Virus record (IMG/VR): IMGVR_UViG_3300035698_015017
Location: 1 to 29,840 of that record
From: a virus
Reading direction: 5' to 3' (one strand)
Length of the DNA stretch: 29,840 nucleotides
The notes beneath the pieces are model-generated. The model was not told the DNA's origin. It did not search any database and saw only the letters and a program-made list of their open reading frames with translations. Both the position numbers and the translations under genes were made by a program. Of the stretch, positions 6,685 through 13,116 are shown in pieces (position 1 is the first letter of the stretch; each line of letters opens with the position of its first letter).

Positions 6685-7371
6685 ATGAAAAAGATCGCAA
6701 CGCAAATGCAGGAGATGCTCAGGGCTGCGGGCCTGGGCTGGACGGTTAATTACGACGTCCCCGGCAAGAGCTGTATCGTTTCGAGCGAGACGGATGTGGT
6801 CGGAAGGATGTGGGAGGATTCGACCCCGTCCAGCAGGGGGTGGACGGCAGTCTACTCCGTCGAGAGAGCTGGAGTCGCGCTACTCTGGTCGGCTAAAGCC
6901 TGCATCCCCCAAGCCGCCAGATATGCCTACTCCGACGACTGGCGGTGGGCGCTGGCCTGGATCGTCGCCTGTGACCGTGAGCTGCGCGAGCAGCGCGATC
7001 CGCGCGAGGCCGAGATCGAGCAGCTGCGCAACAAGATCGGGACTCTCGCGGAGGACGTCGCGACGCGCACCCGCGCGATGCACGATCAACACCAGACGAT
7101 CCTGCGGCTCATGACCGAACTCAAGCGGCTGCGGAGCGAGAATGAAACTCTGAGCGAACAGGCCTTCGAGTGGGCCGCGCGGCTCAACGACCTAGAAATG
7201 CGCCTGAGCTGGATCGGGTATGAGCGATGCGACGTGTGCGGCGGCACTGGTGCTGACGGCGACGTGGCCTGCGAAAACTGCGCAAGCATCGGCCTGCAAC
7301 CGTGCGAGTCCACGCTGAGGACCGACAACGGCAGAGACTACCGCACCCCGCCAGATCGGGGGCAGTCATGA
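6685..7371 (+). CDS. Coiled-coil protein with DnaJ-like zinc motif
   Basis: I start the gene at ATG 6685, which follows GGAGG (6675-6679) by five nt, giving 228 residues. The first 90 residues form a W-rich globular part containing a WRWALAWIVACDREL segment. About 98-175 is a long heptad-rich coiled coil. Near 180-205 is CDVCGGTG...CENC, two CxxC pairs like the zinc-binding repeats of DnaJ. The family is unknown. A coiled coil plus zinc knuckle suggests protein-protein or nucleic-acid contacts. The stop overlaps the next gene by ATGA. Confidence 0.6.
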   Translation: MKKIATQMQEMLRAAGLGWTVNYDVPGKSCIVSSETDVVGRMWEDSTPSSRGWTAVYSVERAGVALLWSAKACIPQAARYAYSDDWRWALAWIVACDRELREQRDPREAEIEQLRNKIGTLAEDVATRTRAMHDQHQTILRLMTELKRLRSENETLSEQAFEWAARLNDLEMRLSWIGYERCDVCGGTGADGDVACENCASIGLQPCESTLRTDNGRDYRTPPDRGQS

Positions 7372-7586
7372 GCCAGAGGAAGTTTGGCAAGTCCGTAACC
7401 TGCTCGCAGTGCGGGAGATCGACAGTGCTGTCGCTGACGCTCAGCACGCGCTCGCCCGCCTCCTATCTCGACGGCGCTTTCGACGCGGAACTGTTGAGCA
7501 GGGGGTGGGGAATTCGCTTGAAGTTCGGCGGTCGAGCCAGCGCGATCTACACCTGCCCCAATTGCAATCGGAAGGCTCGGCCATGA
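7368..7586 (+). CDS. Small zinc-ribbon protein
   Basis: The start at 7368 overlaps the previous stop (ATGA), giving 72 residues. CSQC (12-15) and CPNC (64-67) form a clear four-cysteine zinc ribbon flanking a basic, beta-prone centre. Such proteins are common in phage early regions and often bind nucleic acid or host RNA polymerase. No family name can be given. It is coupled to both neighbours. Confidence 0.6.
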   Translation: MSQRKFGKSVTCSQCGRSTVLSLTLSTRSPASYLDGAFDAELLSRGWGIRLKFGGRASAIYTCPNCNRKARP

Positions 7587-7885
7587 GCGCGCAGCATCGG
7601 TGTCAACGGTGCTGCTCAGCGGACGACCAGCGCACCGACCTGCGGATTAAGCTGGATTGCGTCCATGGCCAAGGGGCACCCGGTGTGTACATCGATCCCT
7701 GCCTGGCGCAGATCGTCCAGGCGCTCAATGACGCGGGAATCCCCACACGCTCAAGCTGTTGCGGGCACGGAAAAGTCGTCGGCTGCATCGCCCTCGAGGA
7801 CGGTCGCGACCTGCTGATTATGACGCGCGAGGAGTTGCTCGAATTCATGGACGCCGTGGCCCGTATGCGGCCGGGAGTGGCGTGA
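7583..7885 (+). CDS. Small cysteine-rich phage protein with CCGHGK motif
   Basis: The 100-residue product starts at an ATG overlapping the previous TGA. It has an N-terminal CQRCC cluster, then PCLAQIVQALNDAGIPTRSSCCGHGK and GCIALEDGRDLLI. The GIxTxxSCCGHGK...I.L.DGR pattern is one I have seen in many uncharacterised phage proteins, and its cysteines and histidine suggest metal binding. Enzymatic activity is unknown. It overlaps the PolX-like gene by one nt (TGATG), so the two are translationally coupled. Confidence 0.62.
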   Translation: MSAQHRCQRCCSADDQRTDLRIKLDCVHGQGAPGVYIDPCLAQIVQALNDAGIPTRSSCCGHGKVVGCIALEDGRDLLIMTREELLEFMDAVARMRPGVA

Positions 7886-8448
7886 TGAGCGCGCCCCAGG
7901 GCGCGCTGTTCCCAGGCGTACCCGCTCCTCGGCCTGCGGCCAAGGCCGCGCAGCACGAGCTGGCCGTGGCCGAGCGCGTGGCGCAGCGGCTGGTCGAGGA
8001 GCTGAGCCCGGCCTGCGATCGCATCGAGATCGCGGGCTCGATCCGCAGGCGCCGGCCACTCGTTCACGACATCGACCTTGTGCTTATGCCGCAAAGCACA
8101 AAGATCAAAGTGCAGCACTTGGTCTCGCAGTGGGCGACGGACGGCCGCTGCCGGATCATGGCTCTGGGCAGCAAGGTGCTCCGCCTACACCTGGTCAAGC
8201 CGCAGATCGACGTTGATCTCTACATCGCGTGGCCCGCGACCTGGGCGACCCTGCTGCTGATCCGCACCGGCTCCAAGGATCACAACATCGAACTGTGCTG
8301 CCGCGCAAAGGAGATGGGCTTCTCGCTTCATGCCGACGGCTCAGGCCTCGAGGACAATACAACCGGCCGCTACATCCATCCCCGCGACGTGAGCGAGATC
8401 TTCTTCCACCTGGATATGGACTACGTGCCGCCCGAGAGGAGGGACTGA
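7885..8448 (+). CDS. Minimal PolX-family nucleotidyltransferase
   Basis: The 187-residue protein carries the DNA polymerase beta-type signature. GSIRRRR at 51-57 corresponds to the GSxRRG helix, DID at 62-64 gives two metal-binding aspartates, and IDVDL around D109-D111 gives the third. RTGSKDHNIEL at 127-137 matches the TGSxxxN segment, followed by AKEMGFSL. This equals the palm and a short thumb. The lyase (8-kDa) and finger domains of Pol beta, and the PHP domain of bacterial PolX, are absent. It could fill short gaps left by strand transfer or add single nucleotides. Polymerase activity is not proven; it may be a different nucleotidyltransferase. Confidence 0.78.
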   Translation: MSAPQGALFPGVPAPRPAAKAAQHELAVAERVAQRLVEELSPACDRIEIAGSIRRRRPLVHDIDLVLMPQSTKIKVQHLVSQWATDGRCRIMALGSKVLRLHLVKPQIDVDLYIAWPATWATLLLIRTGSKDHNIELCCRAKEMGFSLHADGSGLEDNTTGRYIHPRDVSEIFFHLDMDYVPPERRD

Positions 8449-8450
8449 TC

Positions 8451-8696
8451 ATGTCAATCTATGAAAGGTCGCTAATCAACCAATTAAGCGCTGCGGCTGC
8501 GGACGGAGAGCCCGGGGGTCGCCAGGACCTGCTACGAGCAGCAGCGACACGAATCGAAACCTACATGGACGCGGAGCACACCCGGGACAAGCGCGACGCG
8601 GAGCGTCTGCGATCAGACCTGGAGACCGCCAACGAATCTAACCGTGCGCTGGCAAAGGCTCTGCTCTGCCTGCTGCCAATGATCGACCACAGGTGA
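8451..8696 (+). CDS. 81-residue helical protein, unknown
   Basis: ATG 8451 follows the PolX-like gene by two nt, with the purine-rich GAGAGGAGGGAC ribosome site inside that gene's end. The product is almost all helix: an N-terminal SLINQLSAAAADG segment, then a charged DLLRAAATRIETYMDAEHTRDKRDAERLRSDLETANESNRALAKALL run with coiled-coil character. No family is recognised. Its stop overlaps the next GTG. Confidence 0.5.
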   Translation: MSIYERSLINQLSAAAADGEPGGRQDLLRAAATRIETYMDAEHTRDKRDAERLRSDLETANESNRALAKALLCLLPMIDHR

Positions 8697-9055
8697 AACT
8701 ACTGCGCCGCGTCCAGGGCCAGGGACCGCTCGAGCCCGCGCAGCTAATCGCGCGCGGCACAGGCCCCGGCCCGCGAAACGTGCTCGTCGAGTTTTGCAAC
8801 GGCGAGCGAGTGATTAAAACCGGCGCCGCGTGGCGCTTCGGGGGGAAAATGAAAACGACGAAGCAGGATGTGAGGGTACTGTTGAGGTACGCGCGGCAAC
8901 TCGATCGGCAGGCGAGCGCGCACCGAGAGGCGGCCAATTGTCAGACGGCGCGTCGGGCTGCGCGCAGATTGATGGACCGCGCGACGCACTACGACATGAC
9001 GGCTCATGTAATCCGCCAAGGCCTGAGCGAGCTGGGCCTGTTGGACGCGAGCTGA
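8693..9055 (+). CDS. 120-residue phage protein, possible two-part fusion
   Basis: The GTG start overlaps the previous TGA. The first 50 residues contain GPRNVLVEFCNGERVIKTGAAWRF, a small beta module seen at the end of many short phage proteins. The second part from M53 (KTTKQDVRVLLRYARQLDRQASAHREA) is helical and basic. A separate start at ATG 8849 with a weak GGGGG element is possible, so this may be two genes fused or one continuous protein. Function unknown. Confidence 0.45.
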   Translation: MKLLRRVQGQGPLEPAQLIARGTGPGPRNVLVEFCNGERVIKTGAAWRFGGKMKTTKQDVRVLLRYARQLDRQASAHREAANCQTARRAARRLMDRATHYDMTAHVIRQGLSELGLLDAS

Positions 9056-9699
9056 TGGACCAGCGGCGCAGGCTGTACATCCGCAGCGCTACGCTGACGG
9101 CGGATCTGGCGCTGGCCGTCGGCGGCAAGGACGCTGCCGATCAGGTGCTGCGCGACATTCTGTCAGCGCGCTTTCAAGCCGAGTCGCGCAAACAACTGGA
9201 CATCTTCGATCTACACAACCTATGCGAAGACCTTGTCGACGCGCTGCACCAGGCGGGGGGGCAGCCGGGAGCCGCCAAGACCGCGCGCAAGCGGTCGGCG
9301 CGAGAGGGCGAGCGCCCGTGCACCAGCGGCAACCCGCTCCACACGATCGGCGCGGATCAGCTCGAGCTGATCGAGGCGCTGCGGAAGGTCCTGGGCTTAT
9401 CGACCAAGTACGTGCAGGGAATCTCAGTTCGCGCAACGGGGCACCCCTGGCCGCAGACGCGGCGCGAGGGCGTGATCATAATAGAGGCCCTCAAGGCCAA
9501 GTTGTTTAGGCAACTGCGCGAGCGCGGAGACGAGGTCGACCCGGCGCGCCTGCTCGATATGCGTGGCGACCTGAGCAAGTGGGAGATTGACTTCCTGCGC
9601 GACCTGCGCGGCAAAGCGCTGCGCGGAGAATCGATTAACAAACTAACGATCGGCGCGGCGATCAAACTGGCCGAGATCGCGGGGCCGCAGTCGGCATGA
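9055..9699 (+). CDS. gemA: GemA/gp16-like regulatory protein
   Basis: The 214-residue product starts at an ATG overlapping the previous TGA (TGATG). The centre, about residues 98-150, contains TIGADQLELIEALRKVLGLSTKYVQGI and then HPWPQTRREGVIIIEALKAKL. This is the pattern of the Mu gp16/GemA family (DUF1018): a Q...I..L...LGL helix followed by a tryptophan and a second helix. The family is reported to affect host gene expression and DNA supercoiling in Mu. The C-terminal part (LSKWEIDFLRDLRGKAL) is an extra helical module often seen with this family. The assignment is moderate because the N-terminal 90 residues are not typical. Confidence 0.6.
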   Translation: MDQRRRLYIRSATLTADLALAVGGKDAADQVLRDILSARFQAESRKQLDIFDLHNLCEDLVDALHQAGGQPGAAKTARKRSAREGERPCTSGNPLHTIGADQLELIEALRKVLGLSTKYVQGISVRATGHPWPQTRREGVIIIEALKAKLFRQLRERGDEVDPARLLDMRGDLSKWEIDFLRDLRGKALRGESINKLTIGAAIKLAEIAGPQSA

Positions 9700-9974
9700 G
9701 CGCGCCCCGCCCGCTGTGGGATGATCTGCCGGATAAAATGGAAGTCCGGCGCGACCCTCGCACCTACCGCCTTCCCGCCCGCGACTTTCTCACGATCGAT
9801 CAGGTTGCGGCCTACCTCGGCTGCTCCCCCAGCCACGTCCGCAATCTGGTCGATCTGGGCGATCTGGATTCAATCGACATCGCCCGCGACGGCGTCGAGC
9901 GGGCCGCCCTGCGCGTCCCGCGCCAGGCGCTGCTCGACTTCTGTGACCGACGCAAGCGCGACCCTCTTAAATAG
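9696..9974 (+). CDS. Excisionase-like helix-turn-helix protein
   Basis: The ATG overlaps the previous TGA. The 92-residue product contains LTIDQVAAYLGCSPSHVRNLVDLGDLDSIDI at about 31-62, the MerR/excisionase-type HTH, followed by a short beta wing and a LRVPRQALLDFC helix. It is the last early gene before the structured intergenic region. In Mu this position holds the middle-gene activator Mor; the protein is not Mor-like by sequence but could take over that job. DNA binding is well supported; the regulatory target is inference. Confidence 0.7.
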   Translation: MSAPRPLWDDLPDKMEVRRDPRTYRLPARDFLTIDQVAAYLGCSPSHVRNLVDLGDLDSIDIARDGVERAALRVPRQALLDFCDRRKRDPLK

Positions 9975-10225
9975 TTTCCACCGAAAACACCGACACCACC
10001 GACGCCACTGACGCTTGGTCCCCCGGCGTCCCGCCGGGCTACGGTGGACACTATGAACGGGCTCAATACCTCCTATCGATCTCTGGTTACCGGCAGCTCG
10101 GCACCTGCCGGTCAGTACCTCCTATACCTCCATATTTTGCGGAACGGTCGGGGTAAACCCGAGCCGGCCTTCGAGCCCGTAGGTCGGCGCTCCGGCCGTT
10201 CCGCACCTCCTACACCGGAGTGCGA
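9975..10225 (+). ncRNA. Structured intergenic region with four anti-SD-like ACCTCC motifs
   Basis: No gene is credible here. Perfect hairpins occur at 10022-10038 (CCCGGCG-TCC-CGCCGGG) and 10089-10112 (ACCGGCAG / CTGCCGGT). A larger folded unit at 10141-10202 is closed by GGAACGG/CCGTTCC and contains an inner stem TCGGG/CCCGA and a second stem GCCGGCC/GGTCGGC with one G-U pair. Between these lie ACCTCC copies: TACCTCCTAT at 10067 and 10116, ACCTCC at 10126, and CACCTCCTAC at 10204. ACCTCC is the anti-Shine-Dalgarno sequence. A regulatory RNA, a long leader of the late operon, or repeated activator-binding DNA are all possible. Confidence 0.35.
10067..10213. repeat. Four direct repeats of (T)ACCTCCTA
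   Basis: TACCTCCTAT occurs exactly at 10067-10076 and 10116-10125. A near copy TACCTCCATAT overlaps at 10125-10135, and CACCTCCTAC lies at 10204-10213. They fall between, not within, the stems described for this region. The last copy could also pair with the GGAG ribosome site (10217-10220) of the next gene. Confidence 0.7.
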
Positions 10226-10588
10226 ATGAACCTCCCCGCCAACGTCTACACCGTGGCCCTGATGTGGGGTCCGGGGATTCTGATCCTGGCCGGACTGTAC
10301 GCGATCATCCGGCCGATTAGTCGGAGGCTCACTGATGCACGCATTCAGCACGACAACCGTCTGGTCGGCGCGTTCGAGCAACAGGCCGCTGCGATCGACC
10401 GACTGAGCCGGGGATTCGAGGAGCACATACACCACGACCGCGAGGAACGCAGAAGCTTGATGATTGCGATCCGCGCGCAGAACGGAGACATCCGCGACCT
10501 GTCAGAGCGGCTCAACCTGATATTGCTCAGAGAAGGTTGTTCCCCGCCTGCGGCCACAAATAGAAAACAGGAGGCCGCCAATGGCTAA
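10226..10588 (+). CDS. Membrane-anchored DUF2730-like phage protein
   Basis: ATG 10226 is preferred because CGGAG lies five nt upstream. The 120-residue product has one transmembrane helix (about residues 9-32, VALMWGPGILILAGLYAII), a basic stop-transfer RRL, then a helical coiled-coil-like domain ending in a cysteine- and proline-containing tail. A small protein of this shape precedes the small terminase genes in many Mu-like phages (DUF2730 group, near Mu gp25). Role unknown; holin function is possible but not supported by number of membrane spans. Its stop overlaps the next start in ATGGCTAA. Confidence 0.6.
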   Translation: MNLPANVYTVALMWGPGILILAGLYAIIRPISRRLTDARIQHDNRLVGAFEQQAAAIDRLSRGFEEHIHHDREERRSLMIAIRAQNGDIRDLSERLNLILLREGCSPPAATNRKQEAANG

Positions 10589-10901
10589 GTCCACCAAACC
10601 GTTCGAGCGCGGACGAATTATACGCGCACTGTATCTGGCGCGGGGGGACTCGGAAAGCAACGAGGTCGCGTTCCAGGTACTGCACTCGACGCTGGATCTA
10701 TGGGGCTTCCCGGTGCACACCGATGATCTCGATACCGAGCTGCTCTATCTCGAGGATTCCGGCCTGGTGGCGCTGCGCCGCATCGACGATCACGGCCGCA
10801 GCACGTGGGCCGTCAAGCTGACCCCGACCGGCGTCGACATCCACGAGAAGACCGTGGACGCTCCGCCGGGCGTCGTCGTCGTACGCCTCAAAGGGGAATA
10901 G
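10581..10901 (+). CDS. Winged-helix protein, gp26-like position
   Basis: AGGAGG lies seven nt before ATG 10581. The 106-residue product resembles an ArsR/winged-helix fold: FERGRIIRALYLARGD, then a LLYLEDSGLVALRR recognition region and a TWAVKLTPTGVDIHEK wing. It lies between the DUF2730-like gene and the small terminase, the place of Mu gp26 and of similar small winged-helix proteins in related phages. A role in packaging regulation is possible; no more can be said. Confidence 0.62.
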   Translation: MAKSTKPFERGRIIRALYLARGDSESNEVAFQVLHSTLDLWGFPVHTDDLDTELLYLEDSGLVALRRIDDHGRSTWAVKLTPTGVDIHEKTVDAPPGVVVVRLKGE

Positions 10902-10907
10902 ACCTCG

Positions 10908-11516
10908 ATGCGCAAACGCCGCCCCTCCTCGATCGACGCGCTCGGAATCGATGGGCAGCTGCTCGTCGACTCGATGCTGTTCGGCGAGCCGTCGGCAACG
11001 CTGAGGCGGATCATCGAGGCGGTGCGCGAACAGTGCGACGAGGTGGTGACGGTCTCGGCGTTGACTCGCTACCGCGTGGCGCGCGGGGCCGAGCTGCGCG
11101 AAAAGGAGGCGCTTGTAAAACGCGCGTTGCTTGAAAGCCGGGGACTGATCGCGGCGCTGAAGGACGGCAGCGCAGACGCGACCACGCTTGTGAGCAGCCT
11201 GGTGCTCGAGGGCATACTGCAAAGCGAGCAGGAGCTGCGCGAGACCGAGCCGATCAAATTGGTCGGCGCCCTGGCGCGACTGAAAAAGATCGACAACGAG
11301 AATAAACGGCTGCAAGCCAGGCTCGCGGGCGACGGGCAAGGCGAGACCGACCTGCGCGCGGTATTCACGGCGGCGGCAAAGGCCGTGCTCGACGCGCTCG
11401 ACGGCTATTCCGAGCTGCGGCCGCTGCTGCGCAAGTATCAGCGGAACATCTCCGCGCGTCTGGCCGCCGACGCCGAGCGCTTCGACGCTCCGGCTGCCGG
11501 GATTGCGAATGGCTAA
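10908..11516 (+). CDS. Small terminase subunit, DUF3486/Mu gp27-like
   Basis: The 202-residue product starts with basic RKRRPSSIDAL, typical of the family, and is followed by an HTH-like region (about 28-60) and a long charged helix. It lies directly upstream of the large terminase and overlaps it by 8 nt, with the recurrent ATGGCTAA junction. Mu gp27 family proteins recognise the phage end for headful packaging; the same is inferred. The ribosome site AAGGGG is modest. Confidence 0.75.
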   Translation: MRKRRPSSIDALGIDGQLLVDSMLFGEPSATLRRIIEAVREQCDEVVTVSALTRYRVARGAELREKEALVKRALLESRGLIAALKDGSADATTLVSSLVLEGILQSEQELRETEPIKLVGALARLKKIDNENKRLQARLAGDGQGETDLRAVFTAAAKAVLDALDGYSELRPLLRKYQRNISARLAADAERFDAPAAGIANG

Positions 11517-13116
11517 ACGCACCGCGCCCCGCGCCGACAGGCTGCGCGCCGCGCGGCAACTATTCCGCACGCTGATCGCGGGCGACGATGATCTGCTAAA
11601 CCTGCGCGGCGCTTCGCAGCGCGAGCTGCTCAAGCTCTACGACGACGCGCTGGCGATCGCGGAGTGGGCGTTAAAGTTCTGCGGCCACCTGATCCGCGAC
11701 CAGCGCACCGGCCGCACCGTGCCGTTTGCCAAGGTTCACAAGCTGCTGTTCGCGGTGCTGCTCACGCAGCAGCGCGTGCTGGCGGTGCTGCCGCGCGGCT
11801 TCGGCAAAAGCACAATCTGCACCACGATCTACCCGCTGTATCTCGCCTGTGAAAAACGCGCACGCTACATCATGGTCGGCTCGTTTGCCGCGTACAACGC
11901 GAGCAAATTCCTGGGCAACATCCGCGAGGAGATGGAGTCCAACGCCGCGATAAGTGCGGCCTACGGCGACCAGAAAACGATGGATGGCAAGTGGACCGAC
12001 GAGCTGATCGAGACCAGCGACGGCGTGGTGATCGAGGCGATCTACTACGGCAAGGCTGCCGTGCGCGGCGCGTTGCGCAACGGCATGCGCCCCGAGGTCG
12101 TGATCGTCGACGACCTGGAGACTAAGGAGGAGGCCCGCAATCCCGAGCGCGTGCAGCAGGTGCTCAACTGGATTGACGACGAGCTGGCCAAGCTCTACCT
12201 CGACGTGCAGATCATTGTGGTCGGCACGATCCTCGCCGACGGCTCGGCGATCCACCAACTGATCGAGCGCGCCGAGGGCGAGCAAAGCCTGGAGAGCGCG
12301 GGCCTGCCCATCAGCCCCGGACGCTGGCGCCTGGTGATGGTCGAGGCCTGCGACGCCGAGTTCGGCAACCTGGCCTGGCCTGAATATTTCAGCGAGCAGG
12401 TGCTGCGGCGCATGGCCGCCGACAACCCGGAGAGTTTCGACCAGGAGATGCGCCACCTGCCGCGCTCGCGCAAGCAGCGCGCGTTTCACACGTTCCACTA
12501 CTTTGACCCCGACGACCTGGCCAAGGGCAACCTGAACATCGTGCGCATCGTCAATTATCTCGACCTGATCCCCGGCATCGGCGAGGGGCGCACGCGCCGG
12601 GGCGACACGGACTACTACGCCCGCACGCACGTGGGCGAGACCGACGACGGCCGACTGCTGGTGCTCGAGGCCTACCGCGAACGCGACCTGACTAAGTCGC
12701 AGATGATCGCCGACGCGCTGGTCGCGCACCAGCGTTGGCAGCGCCGCGACGCGGGGCTGCGCATCGGCTGCGAGGCTAACGTGTTCCAAGTCTGGTTCGC
12801 GGACGAGCTGCGCGAGGTCGGCAGCGAGCAGGGCCTGTATCCGGCCGTCGACGCGGTCAGGGCCGTGGGCAACAAGGTTGATCGCATCCTGAGCCTGGAC
12901 CACCTGGTCAACACCGGCCGGCTGCTGTTTATCGAGGACTGCCCGTTCCAGCGCGTTTTGCGCGAGGAGCTAAAGCGCATCGGCACGCGCTTTCACGACG
13001 ACCTGGCCGACACGCTGTCCGGCTGCGTAACGCAAGTGCGGACCAGCCCGCGACTGCCGCAGGATATTGAGATCTGCGGCGAACGCTCCTGGGGCCGCGC
13101 GGCGAGGGGCTTCTGA
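11509..13116 (+). CDS. Large terminase subunit, Mu gp28-like
   Basis: From ATG 11509 the protein is 535 residues; an in-frame TTG six nt upstream is an alternative start. The ATPase domain has a Walker A variant LPRGFGKST at 95-102 (K100) and a Walker B motif VVIVDDLE with D201, D202 and E204. The C-terminal half (from about 345) contains the acidic residues expected of the RNase H-like nuclease, including the YLDLIPGIGE and GDTDYYA region and a late DDLADTLSGC segment. It should translocate and cut DNA during packaging. The stop overlaps the portal start (TGATG). Confidence 0.9.
   Translation: MAKRTAPRADRLRAARQLFRTLIAGDDDLLNLRGASQRELLKLYDDALAIAEWALKFCGHLIRDQRTGRTVPFAKVHKLLFAVLLTQQRVLAVLPRGFGKSTICTTIYPLYLACEKRARYIMVGSFAAYNASKFLGNIREEMESNAAISAAYGDQKTMDGKWTDELIETSDGVVIEAIYYGKAAVRGALRNGMRPEVVIVDDLETKEEARNPERVQQVLNWIDDELAKLYLDVQIIVVGTILADGSAIHQLIERAEGEQSLESAGLPISPGRWRLVMVEACDAEFGNLAWPEYFSEQVLRRMAADNPESFDQEMRHLPRSRKQRAFHTFHYFDPDDLAKGNLNIVRIVNYLDLIPGIGEGRTRRGDTDYYARTHVGETDDGRLLVLEAYRERDLTKSQMIADALVAHQRWQRRDAGLRIGCEANVFQVWFADELREVGSEQGLYPAVDAVRAVGNKVDRILSLDHLVNTGRLLFIEDCPFQRVLREELKRIGTRFHDDLADTLSGCVTQVRTSPRLPQDIEICGERSWGRAARGF

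Noticed and set aside
10141-10202. tRNA-like folded unit
   Set aside because: A 7-bp closing stem and two inner arms are present, but it is only 62 nt with no third arm or anticodon loop. It is kept only as part of the structured region.
10112-10435. Minus-strand frame across the ACCTCC region, for which ACCTCC would read as AGGAGGT ribosome sites
   Set aside because: The predicted protein has no recognisable pattern and runs antisense to the DUF2730-like gene. The repeats do not sit before plausible minus-strand starts.
11671-12903. Long minus-strand frame opposite the large terminase
   Set aside because: A shadow caused by GC-rich codon use; no motif and no ribosome site.
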